From contig CM043698.1 in the NCBI GenBank assembly GCA_023935145.1, positions 140,689,001 to 140,753,000 of the forward strand: 64,000 nt of DNA, in the 5' to 3' direction. Numbering within the stretch: the first letter of the stretch is position 1; each line of letters begins with the position of its first letter. The notes beneath the pieces were generated by a model. It saw only the letters and a list, made by a program, of their open reading frames with translations, was not told the DNA's origin and did not search any database. Source of the DNA: Bretschneidera sinensis (lineage: Eukaryota > Streptophyta > Magnoliopsida > Brassicales > Akaniaceae). Shown here piece after piece: positions 24,738 to 34,522 of the stretch. The translations under genes and the position numbers were made by a program.

Positions 24738-25263
24738 CTAATCCCAAAGACCTTGCTCATCAAAAGCGATGTCACGACTCATGATCTCATTGCTTGTTTT
24801 TCGGTTATACAACTTGTAGCCTTTTGCCTCATAACTATAGCCAATAAAGATATATTTTTCAGCTTTTTCGTCGAACTTATTTCTTAATGCATGAGAAACA
24901 TGAGCATAAGCTATACAACCAAACACCCTCAAGTAACTAATGTTGAGCTTTTGACGAGTCTAGGCTTCATGTGGTGTTTTACCATGAACATTTTTTGTAA
25001 GGCACCTATTCAAAACATAGATAGTATAAGAAACAGCTTCTGCCCAAAAAACTTTAGGCAAATTTTCATTATACAACATGCATCTAGCCATATCCATAAC
25101 AATTCTGCTCTTCTTTTCTGCTACTTCGTTTTGTTGAGAAGTGTAAGTAGTAGTCAACTAATGCTCAATCCCATGTTTATTAAAAAAAAAACTCAACATA
25201 GACAATATATTCAGTACCTCTATCATATCTCAAAATTTTAATAGAATGTCCACTAGATTTTTT
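24738..25263 (-). pseudogene. Copia integrase, C-terminal half
   Basis: The minus strand reads GHSIKILRYDRGTEY, TYTSQQNEVAEKKSRIVMDM, ENLPKVFWAEAVSYTIYVLN, RVFGCIAYAHV and YIFIGYSYEAKGYKLYN. These are the second Asp and the Glu parts of the Copia DDE core, and the C-terminal domain. The piece is cut at 25263 by an inserted LTR. The N-terminal half continues on the other side of the insertion at 31850 and beyond. The usual Asn-Gly in QQNGVAE is changed to QQNEVAE. Confidence 0.85.
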
Positions 25264-26710
25264 TGTTGGGAGTACGCCCAAAATATGATTAAGTAGTATT
25301 AAAGGCTCGATTAAAACAAGGAGATTTTGATCGGGTGGAGGCAAACCCAAAGCATGGATCGAAGTGTATGGAGATTTAAGCCAAGGGGAGAATTTGTTAG
25401 GGTACTCCTCAAATTCCGTTTTAGATAGAAGTGTTATTATAAATAGTTCTAGTCTCACATCATCTATACGTCAAATGGATGTGGGTACTAGCTAATTATT
25501 ATAAATATGGGCATCAAGAGAGTTAATCTCTCACCTCTATTCCAAAAGCATGAATAGTTTGTCAGATGTAGAGTGTAGCAAACCAAACCCCAATATAACT
25601 TGTAAAATAGGGTTTTGCAAGAATCAATAGTTTAAGTGAACATTGGATTTATTAGGGTATGGGTTATGAGATTATGGAGAGTTTTCACATAGTTTTGCCT
25701 AGAAAAATTGTATACTATGGAGTAGTGAGTTTTAGCAATTTTCTTCTATTCAAAAGTTGCAATTAGGGGTGGCAATTTTGGACACGACACGACACGAAAT
25801 AAAACGTGTTAGTGTTGAGTATAATCGGGTTCGTGTCGTAATCGTGTCGACACGATTATGATATGAAGTAATCGTGTCATGTCATGTCGTGTCATGGGTT
25901 GACCCGCCAACCCAAAATGACACGATTAATGGGTCTCGGGTTGATGGGTCGTGTTGACACGATTATGACCCATGACCTGTTTATGACTCATTTAAAAAAG
26001 TTATCTATTAAATTAAAAAAAAAAATCTTAGTATATATATAAATAAACCCTAATTTTACAAACCCACCCAAAAAGCCAAAACACATTGCCGCCTCACTCG
26101 CGACCTTGCCTCTCCATTTCTTTCTTGATCTCCAGTCGTCGACCACACGACCGCATCGGTCCAGTCGCCAACCACGCCGCCGCATCGGTCCAGTCGCTGA
26201 TCCCCTTTCCCCTTCATTTTCGATCTATTGCAACACCGGTACAGTCACCTCTCCATTTCTTTTCTCTTCATTTTTCTTTTCGATGTGCATGTTCTTTTCT
26301 TAATAAATTGGGAAAAAAAGAGTTTTGTTGTTTGGTTACTGAAAAATGTGGAGAACCTTTACTTTGAGTATTATCGTCATTGAGTTTTCTTTTTGTTTTC
26401 GATCTGATCTTCTAGGTTTTCATTTAGTTAGTATTTGTCTATTTGATCATGTTTTGCTGATATTTTTACTATAATAGGTTATTTTATCTATTATGTGTAT
26501 ATCTGCTGAGAACTATTTGTCAATAATCGGTGTTTGTGTTCTGTACTTATCATCTCAGTTTGGTAACGGGGAAGTGGAGAAATTTGAAATGGTAAATACT
26601 AAATAGAGATGGGAATACTTATAATTTTGTGGTACTTATCTGCTGCTTCTGCTTCTGCTTCTGCTTCTACTTTTTATATATCCATTTGATAGACGTGGCT
26701 GGGGGGGTGT

Positions 26711-26807
26711 TAAAAGAAACTAGACTGATTCTTCGTTTTTCTCTTGAGGATGATATATGGGTAAAGAAACTAGACTGATTCTTCGGTTTTCTCTCGAGGA
26801 TGATATA
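26711..26807 (+). repeat. Tandem duplication of about 50 bp within the hAT element
   Basis: AAAGAAACTAGACTGATTC...GAGGATGATAT occurs twice in a row with few differences. A GCTTCT microsatellite lies just before it (26641-26670). Confidence 0.9.
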
Positions 26808-28242
26808 AAAATTGAGATACCAAAATATACTGGGATGATAAGGCACTTTTTAAGGATGAATAAGAATTTTATAATGACATGCTTTATTTAGGTGAAGTGG
26901 GTGTTATTGACATTAATATTAGGGCCAGCTGAGACTGAGTGTAGGAAAATATCAGACAAGGCCAGCAAGTGCTGTGACCTTCTGCTGCTGTATGAAGTTG
27001 GCACGAAACCAAGTTTAGGAAAGAATGTCGCCCAAATTTTGAGAAAATTAAGTTTTTAGTAAAGTAAACCAGGATATTTGTTCATTTGAGACAGAATTTT
27101 CTTGGTTGGCTTGTATAATTTGATAGATTGTAGGATAATTGTTATTCAACCATCAAATAGTTTCTTAGTGGCTTGTCTGTGTCTTCTTTTTTTTTTGTCT
27201 TTTGTGTGTGGCCCTGTGGGATTCTGGATTTCTATTTCCAGTCGGTGGGAGTTATTACTCTGCTGTTTGAAGACTGGAATTTACAAATAATTCCTTGCGT
27301 TTGGTCTGGTTTTGAAACTGGATTTCCTATGTGCCTATATGTGTCTGTAATATCCCTAATGTTTTAGGAAACTCTCCGGCTGGTGTTCTTGTTTTAAGAG
27401 TCTGGAAACTTTAGTTTCTATTATCTAAATATAAAGTTTGTTTTAGTGGTAATATTTTTGTTTCTGTTTTTTTTCTCTCCTTCTCTCTCTTTCTCAATCT
27501 CTCCTGCGTTTATATTGCAGATAGAATGTAATTATGACACTTTCTCTGGTTGTGTTAGTGCGTGGAATACCTACTGGCTACTCTCTATGTTTAATTTTCA
27601 GCCATGAATGTTTTGTGCATCTCTTATATTCTAAGCTCTTTGGATTGTTAAATGTTTGCCCTCTTTGTTGCTTGAATGCTTTGCTTAAATGCTTTATAAG
27701 TTATTTATGAGTTTTGGTTGTCTAATTGAGTCTATATCCATGATCATTTGTTGTGCTTGTAAGTCTCAAGTTTTGAATGACCATTACTGATATGTGGTTT
27801 CTATGAATATGTGTTGTTTTGAGCATTTGTAGCCTTTAATATGGATTTGTGAAGTAACCTATAGTCTGTTAATTGCTTGCAAGAATTTTTTAGGCACTGA
27901 TTGCTATCTCACACATACAGGGCATGCTTATTAGATCCATGGCTTGATTTAATATTCTGATCATTTAAAAAGCTCAAGTATGTAACCCGTTTTCGCATGA
28001 ATTGGATGCTATAGACTAATTTTGAAACCAGTTATGATATAAGCTTATTGATGTGTGCTATAATCTAGAACACTATACATCCCTTGACTTTTTTACCTTA
28101 TTGAATGATTTAGCCATTATATAGTGGAACGGAAGTAGCTATGCATAAAGGTCTTATTAGGCTGGTGTTTTAGTTAGCTGGGATTAGTTCCACTTGAGGT
28201 TCTCATGCTCTTTCTTCTTCTCAAATATATTTTCTTGATCAG

Positions 28243-28606
28243 TATTGGAGTGCGCTTAAGCCTGACACAGTGGAGGCAATGGTTTGCACAAGAGATTGGT
28301 TGTATAGAGAACAAGGTAACAATTAATCACAAATAATCTTATTGAACTAACCATGCTAATATCTTTATTTATATTTTTAATTTCTCTTTGAGTGTTTTTT
28401 TGCTTATGCCTTATATTATATTCAGATTTGCAAAGACTTGTGGCTTGCTTGTTTTAACATTTGTTTTATTTTTTTTCTTTGTAGAAATGGCCGCAAAAGG
28501 AATGGAGGAGCTTACTTCTGATGTAATGGATATGAATATGAATATGAATGAGAATGAATCATTTGCACCTCTATCTGAGGGTTCTGCTGCTAATTTGGTT
28601 GGCTAA
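28243..28606 (+). pseudogene. 3' exons of a hAT transposase (dimerisation domain end)
   Basis: Exon A, 28243-28315, follows TTTCTTGATCAG and reads YWSALKPDTVEAMVCTRDWL then YREQ, ending at a GT donor. Exon B, 28485-28606, follows TTTTTTTTCTTTGTAG, and the split Glu codon stays in phase. It continues MAAKGMEELTSDVMDMNMN, an acidic Met/Asn-rich stretch, and stops TAA. The text P-TVEA-(I/V)CTRDWL is typical of the C-terminal end of the hAT dimerisation domain. The upstream catalytic exons are absent from this element, so the product cannot be a transposase. Whether the remnant is transcribed is unknown. An alternative is a chance hit, but the in-phase splice borders argue against that. Confidence 0.6.
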
Positions 28607-29336
28607 TGTTGTAATATTGTGTACTTGTAATTGGATGGCTTATGAGTTATGGCTTATGGTTTTATTTTATTTTATTTTATTTTTTGCTTATAGTTGAACC
28701 AATATGGATGATAGTTGACAAGATAATGTTTATGTTATTAATTGGACTTTTTTTTATGTATATTTGGATCATGAATATGTTGAAATTTGGATTATGAATG
28801 ATTAGATGATAACTTATATTTGCTTATATAATAAACAGGTCATGGCGGGTTAATTGTGTTGTGTTGTCGTGTCAGATTATGAAAAATTAGGCATGTCGTG
28901 TTGTCGTGTCGGGTCTAACATGACCCGTTTATTAAACGAGTTTAGCATGTCGTGTCGTGTCGTGTCGAGTCTAACACGACCCGTTTATTAAACGGGTTAA
29001 GTGTGTCGTATCGTGTTACCCGTTTAATATTTAGGTTGGGTTTTCTTGACACGATTAATAATCGTGTCGTGTTCATGTCGACCCATTTAGTGTTACCCCC
29101 AACTTCGACACGACATGAACACGACCTGTCAACCCGAATTGCCACCCCTAGTTGCAATGAGTGTTTAGTACAATTTTGGTTAGAGAAATTGTACAATTGA
29201 TGTAGTTGAGAATTAATAATGGATTGATTCTTCAGTAGGCATAAGCAAAAGGTGTTGAACCACATTAAAATTTTTGTATTTATTGTCTTTATTTTTGCTA
29301 TTGTGATTATTGATTGGAAGTTCGATTTCCAACAAA

Positions 29337-29352
29337 TGGTATTAGAGCCTGG
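29337..29352 (+). other. Primer binding site, initiator Met-tRNA type
   Basis: TGGTATTAGAGCCTGG lies two bases after the left LTR end and is close to TGGTATCAGAGC. It sets the element as plus-oriented. Confidence 0.8.
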
Positions 29353-29443
29353 TTCGATAATGGTAAAAATTCAGAAAATTGTGCAGTGAAGAAGTAAGTG
29401 AGATTTGCTGTTGAAGATCAAATTTTAAGCCTAGGTAAAGTAT

Positions 29444-31835
29444 TGTTGGGATTAGGCCCAAAGTCTGATTAAGCAGTATTGAATGCCCGATTAAAACATG
29501 GAGGCTTTTATTGGGTGGAGGCAAACTCGGCATAGGGATCAAAGTGTTTGGAGATTTGAGTTGATTGAGGAATTTGTTGGGATACTTCTCAAATTTCACA
29601 TCGGATAGAAGTGTTATTATAAATAGTTCTAGTCCCACGTCACCTATATGTCAAAAGGATGTGGGTACTAATTATTATAAATGTAGGCATCAAGAGAGTT
29701 AGTCCCTCACCCCTATTCCTAAAGTAAGAATATTTGGTCAGATGTAGAGTGTAGCAAACCAAACACCAATATAACTTGTACAATAGGGTTTTACAGGAAT
29801 CCAAAGGTTAAGTGAATATTAGATTTATTGGGGTTTAGGTTGTGAGATTGGTGAGAGTTTTCACACAGTTTTGCTTTGAAAAATTTCGTACTGCGGAGTA
29901 ATAAGTTTTTGCAACTTTTCTCTATCCAAAAGTTGCAATGAGTGCTTTAGTACAGTTTTGGTTAGAGAAATTTTATAATTGATGTAGTTTGGAATTAGTA
30001 ATGAATTGATTCTCTTGTGGACATAAGTAGGGGTGAGCATGGAACTCGGTTGACTCGTGGATCCGACCCAAACCGATACAATGGGTTGAGTTGGGTTGAA
30101 TTTTTTTTGAACCCGATAGGTTGGGTTGGGTCATGGGTTCAAAATTTTAAAACCGACCCAAACCGGTAACTCGATCAAACATATAATTATATTTTATATA
30201 TATTATATTTATTAAATATAAAATTATGTTTAAATAATTACAGTATAATGAATGAGAAAAATTATATGTAGCACAGTCCAAATCCAAACTGCCAAACATG
30301 ACATAGCTTGTTGTAATTAGATAATAGAATGATGGGTATTTTGGGAAAAATAAATTATAATTCACTAAACCTAGCCTCTCTAATTGAAAATTTCAGTCTC
30401 CTCATTATCTCTTTCTTCATTTCTTTGTGGGGGCTGTGGGGCTATTGTTTTCTCTTGAAAGAAACCCAAGTGACCGATGTGAAGTTTGGTGAGAGAAAGC
30501 CAAAAAGGTATGCAATACTATGCAGTCTTCCTTTTCCTTCGAAAGTGCTGGCCTGGTTTTTGCATTTTTCTTTTTCCTTTTACACTTTTCCTTTTCAAAA
30601 AGAAACAGTACCAAGTTTGGAACCAATATTTTAATTTCCCTCAGGCTTTCGTATTTTCAAATCTAATGTTAAGTTTCATTTTCTAGAGTTTTATGTCTGT
30701 TCTCTTTAATATAGTTAAACATTCTTTAGCTTTAAGAAATGGGGAATTTTGATTATAGCAAGAATATATAGCTTACGCTAAATTAAGACACAATCAATTA
30801 TGCATCTCCTTGTAACTAATTGGTAGAAATAAGTAAATATCAACTATAAGAAATCATTGGAAAAAAAGCTATAAGAAATCTTTAATCACTTGCTTTTTTG
30901 GATTAGAAAGCACATTTAGTTAATAAAATATTTTATTATGAAAAATATATATTTTATTACGAAGATTTTTTGAAAGGTTTATCCTTTTGAAGAGGATTCC
31001 CACTGACTATGAATAAGTTAAACTTTAATTAAACTTTACTCATAAATCATGTGATGAATCTTGATTGTCAATCTTTAAATTGTTTTTTTTTTAAGATTAC
31101 ATAGACGTACGGTCCACATATCACAAAGATAGATGTAAAATATAATTAATTAATTTTCCATTAACAAACAAAACACTCCTTAAAATATTATATTGATATA
31201 AAAAAATTAAATTACTTTTCCTTAGTCTTACAGAAATTCTTTTGATTTTCACCTTCAATGTTGCCTTCTCTTCTGCACTAAAACAATGTACAGTCCATTT
31301 TATGAATTTAGCATCGAAAACTATTGACCCATTTGAGAAAGTAAAGAACACAAAGTTTGTTATGCTTCTAGTCATCTTGTTTGGTTGGCGAATTTTGGTG
31401 TGTTATATGTTGGAAAGGGTATCGGTTAATGCTTGTTTTCATAATAATATCCAAGATGTTAACAAAAGTATTGAATATTAGCTTATATAAAGCTGATGCA
31501 CACAACTTTTACTTGAAATATGTATGGATTTGGTTTTGGATTTAGTATAATATTTTTTTGTTATGTCATATGTATGATTAAATTTTTTAGTACAAAAAAT
31601 ATATCAACCCAGTGACCCAAACCAATTAGAATGGGTTGGGTTGAGTAGAGGTTGGATGGGTTCATGGGTTGGGTTGGGTTGAGATTTTTCCAATCTGGTA
31701 TGAATGGGTTGGGTTGAATTTTTAAGCTAAACCGACCCAAACCAACTCATACTCACCCCTAGACATAAGTAAGAGTTGTTGAACCATGTTAAAATTCTTG
31801 TGTTTATTTTCTCTTTATTTTTGCTATTCTGATTG
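29444..31835 (+). repeat. Right LTR of the inserted retroelement, split by a second hAT element
   Basis: LTR text is at 29444-30027 and 31762-31835, starting TGTTGGGATTAGGCCC. Its last about 30 bp diverge from the left LTR, so the true right end is altered. Only 109 bp (29335-29443) separate it from the left LTR. Confidence 0.75.
30028..31761. mobile_element. hAT-type non-autonomous element with perfect 8-bp target duplication
   Basis: It begins TAGGGGTGAGCATGG and ends ATACTCACCCCTA (inverted repeat, 10 bp perfect then imperfect). The 8-bp direct repeat GACATAAG flanks it at 30020-30027 and 31762-31769. Subterminal GGGTTGGGTTGGG and ACCCGACCC-like units sit at both ends. No transposase domain is recognised inside. 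The longest ORF (30329-30634) has no family features. The element at 41222-42226 belongs to the same family. Confidence 0.92.
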
Positions 31836-31849
31836 TGTGATTTTTTATT

Positions 31850-32547
31850 AAATGTAAGATTCTCAATATTTTTCGGCATAAGCAAGAAAAAAATTTAATT
31901 CATCATATGCTTCAAATTTATTTATAAAAAAAAAACTCATGTTTTACTATTGAAATCTTCAATGAAATTAACAAAATACTTGCTATCTCCATTATATGGA
32001 ACCTCCATTGAGCATAAATTGAAATGCACAAGTTCAAGAGGTTTTCTGGCTCTCTAGACTTTTCCCTTTGGAAATGCATCTTTATGCTTCTTCTCTAAAA
32101 TACAAGACTCACATACTTTATTTGACATATCAATAAATAACAAACTCGAAACCAATTTTTTAGTAATAAGAATTTTATACTGCCAAAATTCAAGTGTCCA
32201 AGACGCATATGCCAAAGCCAATTATTATCAACAACCACATAACTAATTCAAGGTAAATTCTCACAATTAATATTCAATGGAAACATGTGATTTTAAGTCA
32301 TATTTACATTTTCTATAAGTCCTTTTTCATCATCATTGATAGTGCAATCTTCCTTGTTGATAGACACATCATAGCCTTTCTCTACAAGTTGCCCAGCATT
32401 TACGAGATTTTGAAAAATATTTGGCACATAGAAAAATTTAGAAATAGAATTGAGAGGCTCATCCTTCAGTCGAATGATAATCTTGCATATTCCCATAACT
32501 GGTATTTTTGTATTATTTTCAAGAGTCGCCTCAGAATAATGACTCAT
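31850..32547 (-). pseudogene. Copia protease/pre-integrase and integrase N-terminal half
   Basis: Minus strand 32547-32293 reads PLNSISKFFYVPNIFQNLVN, then AGQLVEKGYDVSINKEDCTI. This is the protease-to-GAG-pre-integrase segment of Copia (V-YVP-L--NL-S-GQL--KGY). Further down, near 32060-31980, comes KPLELVHF-type text and then the first Asp region of the integrase (LELVHFNLCSMEV-like), in broken frames. It joins logically to the integrase C-terminal half at 24738-25263. The 6.6 kb between is inserted LTR and hAT sequence. Confidence 0.75.
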
Positions 32548-32559
32548 CTAATTATGAAA

Positions 32560-33640
32560 ACATCTCATTTGTGCCACACATGTAATTATTGCAACCCCAT
32601 CCAAAAACCATTTATTCTTCTCTTCTTTCTCTACTTTGTAACTCATCAACAACAAAGTTTCAGCATTATTACCATTGTTGTTAGCAACTTTAGCATGATG
32701 CACCCGATTATTTGTTTTTTTTTAAATGATATTCATTTTGATAATGACCATATCACTTACAGTTATGACATTGAATATGAGATTTACAGTCATTCTAATA
32801 TTGTTCATATTTTTTGCACTTGTGATACTGAATTTTAGAATATTTATCATAACTTTGATTTGCCTCTATGGCCCTTCCCTATACATGGGTTTATCTGAAA
32901 TTTCTTCCTCCTCTACATCCACTGCTTTGACTTCTCTTAACTTAACTTTGACTGATTCGATGTGTCATCTTTTTCTTTCTTGAAACTCAATTAAGCCTGC
33001 AATGCTTCTTCAACTTTAGCCTCTGATTTTTCATTCAAGCGTTTGTCATGAGCCTCTAAGGATCCTTGTAAATCACCAACGATCATCGCGTTGAAATCTT
33101 TGGATTCCTTAATGGCCACCACAACATGCTCAAATTGCATTGCCAAGGTATGAAGAATTTTTTTCAATGACCTGTACATCCTTGATATCTTCTCCATTAG
33201 CTTTCATCCCATTAACAAGAGCTTGGGTGCACATAAAATAATCAATAGTGTTTTAATTATTTTTCATTTGATGAAGCTTGAATTGTCTACACAGAGTCTG
33301 CAACCGCATTTTCTTTACCCTATCTGCACCCTTGTAGGAATTAATTAAAATATCCATGCTCCTTTTGCTGATTTAGCATGCATAATTTTCTCAAAAACCG
33401 ACAATTCTACAGCTTCAAAAATATGATACCGAGCTTCTTTATTTTAACACGAGCCCGATTTAAATCTTGTTTTTGTTCTGTTGTAATTTGCGTCTCATCG
33501 TCTGGTTTATGAAATCCATTATGTATGACTCAAAAGCTTCTATGTAATCAAAGAAAGCCTTCATCTTAATTTTCCACTTATCAAAATCATTTTGTTCCCA
33601 TCAAACTTGAATATATGGTATTCAACATATTTTGTTATTG
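32560..33640 (-). pseudogene. Copia Gag remnant
   Basis: 33197-32991 on the minus strand reads TLAMQFEHVVVAIKESKDFN, then LQGSLEAHDKRLNEK. This is the UBN2-type Gag pattern in which P-KFDHVVVAIEESKDL is followed by GSLQAHE-R. Near 32840-32730 two decayed zinc knuckles follow (YHKCKKYEQY, then CHNCK and YGHYQNE), with stops. The N-terminal Gag half up to the primer site near 33663 is broken by stops. The element would have been transcribed leftwards from the LTR at 33683-33930. Confidence 0.75.
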
Positions 33641-33662
33641 AACCCATTGTTTTTTTTTTCTT

Positions 33663-33680
33663 CACCTAGTTCTAATACCA
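33663..33680 (-). other. Primer binding site of the minus-strand Copia element
   Basis: The minus strand reads TGGTATTAGAACTAGGTG, initiator-Met-tRNA type, two bases from the LTR. Confidence 0.75.
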
Positions 33681-33682
33681 AG

Positions 33683-33930
33683 TGTTAGTTGTAGAAAAAT
33701 TAAAAATAAAGATTTGAGAGATTTTAGAATGAGAGAAGAAGAACTACTCTTTAATTTTTTTCTTGATTGATTTTTAAATGTGTCAGCCTTTATATAGTGT
33801 TCTCAAAATACAATTACTAGCAAGATTTGAATTACTAATAAAATAAACTAACTCCTCCTAGTAGGAATAAACCAACTAAATCTATTAAAACTAAAATAAC
33901 TAATTATAGTTTGTGTTAAGGTTTCTAACA
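33683..33930 (-). repeat. Short 5' LTR of the minus-strand Copia element
   Basis: 248 bp. The minus strand starts TGTTAGAAACCTTAACAC and ends TTTCTACAACTAACA, with a CACTATATAAAGG core promoter-like box. Its inverted termini TGTTAG/CTAACA are clear. Confidence 0.75.
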
Positions 33931-34265
33931 TTCCCTATTTTCATTTTGAACCCCTGTAGTTTATTTTATGATAGAACTAACTTTGTGTTTTGTTCTGTTA
34001 GCAAATGGAGTAACAGACGTTAACGCCATCATGTGTGAACCACTTTATTTTAGTTAATTTCATAAAAAAGTCATGTGGTTTACCTCAATTTTCATTTCAT
34101 ATCATGAGGATTTCTTTTGGTAAATTGGATCTTGTTCTTTGCTCTGTCAACAAGGGTAAATTTGTATTTTTTTGAAAACTAACTTATGTCGTTCTTTCTA
34201 CTAATGAAGCAAACCAAAACGTCTGTTTTGTCACAAAATAAACTACAGAAGATAAAATAAAAAGT
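33931..34265. mobile_element. Candidate MITE with inverted ends
   Basis: The left end has CCCCTGTAGTTTATTTTATG. The right end, reversed, has TTCTGTAGTTTATTTTGTG. The repeats are about 40-50 bp and imperfect. There is no ORF. It directly abuts the LTR at 33930, so no target duplication could be read. Confidence 0.45.
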
Positions 34266-34277
34266 GAATAAACCATG

Positions 34278-34312
<35 letters not shown>
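34278..34312. repeat. (TA)n microsatellite
   Basis: About 17 TA units, directly visible. Confidence 0.98.
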
Positions 34313-34317
<5 letters not shown>

Positions 34318-34522
34318 TTTTTTTTAAAAATTAAGCCTAATAAATAAAAAGTATCTATGATTAAATAAGAATTGTTAACGTATGCATCTCAGCTTTTCAT
34401 ACTTTTAAGCAACCGAGTAAACGTGTGTGGAAAGCAAGCATGAAAACCACGGAGGATTGAGATGTATTAATCACATCAATCATGATTGAACTCATGATTA
34501 AAGAGGTAAACTCTCTTGGAGT

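Larger units (their letters stand above)
25764..29150. mobile_element. hAT-type DNA transposon, internally deleted, with perfect 8-bp target duplication
   Basis: Terminal inverted repeats TAGGGGTGGCAATT (25764-25777) and its exact complement (29137-29150) are flanked by the 8-bp direct repeat GTTGCAAT (25756-25763 and 29151-29158). An 8-bp duplication is the hAT hallmark. Both subterminal regions are packed with GTGTCGTGTC/GACACGACAC units, likely transposase binding repeats. Inside are a CT-rich leader-like stretch near 26040-26300 and two 3' transposase exons (28243-28606), but the main transposase body is missing. It is non-autonomous. Confidence 0.93.
25264..29334 (+). repeat. Left LTR of an inserted retroelement, itself split by a hAT element
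   Basis: LTR sequence occupies 25264-25763 and resumes at 29151-29334, about 680 bp in all. It starts TGTTGGGAGTACGCCC and ends TTCGATTTCCAACA. A primer site follows. The LTR at 29444 repeats the same text. It lies inside a Copia integrase reading the other way. The 3.4 kb between the halves is the hAT element at 25764-29150. Confidence 0.85.

Noticed and set aside
26086..26367. Ser/Pro-rich ORFs in the first hAT element
   Set aside because: The region is CT-rich and leader-like with a short tandem repeat (CGCATCGGTCCAGTCGC). It looks like a 5' untranslated region, not a protein.
30329..30634. 101-codon ORF in the second hAT element
   Set aside because: It has no recognisable transposase or other domain, an open frame on the opposite strand covers the same place, and related elements do not share it.
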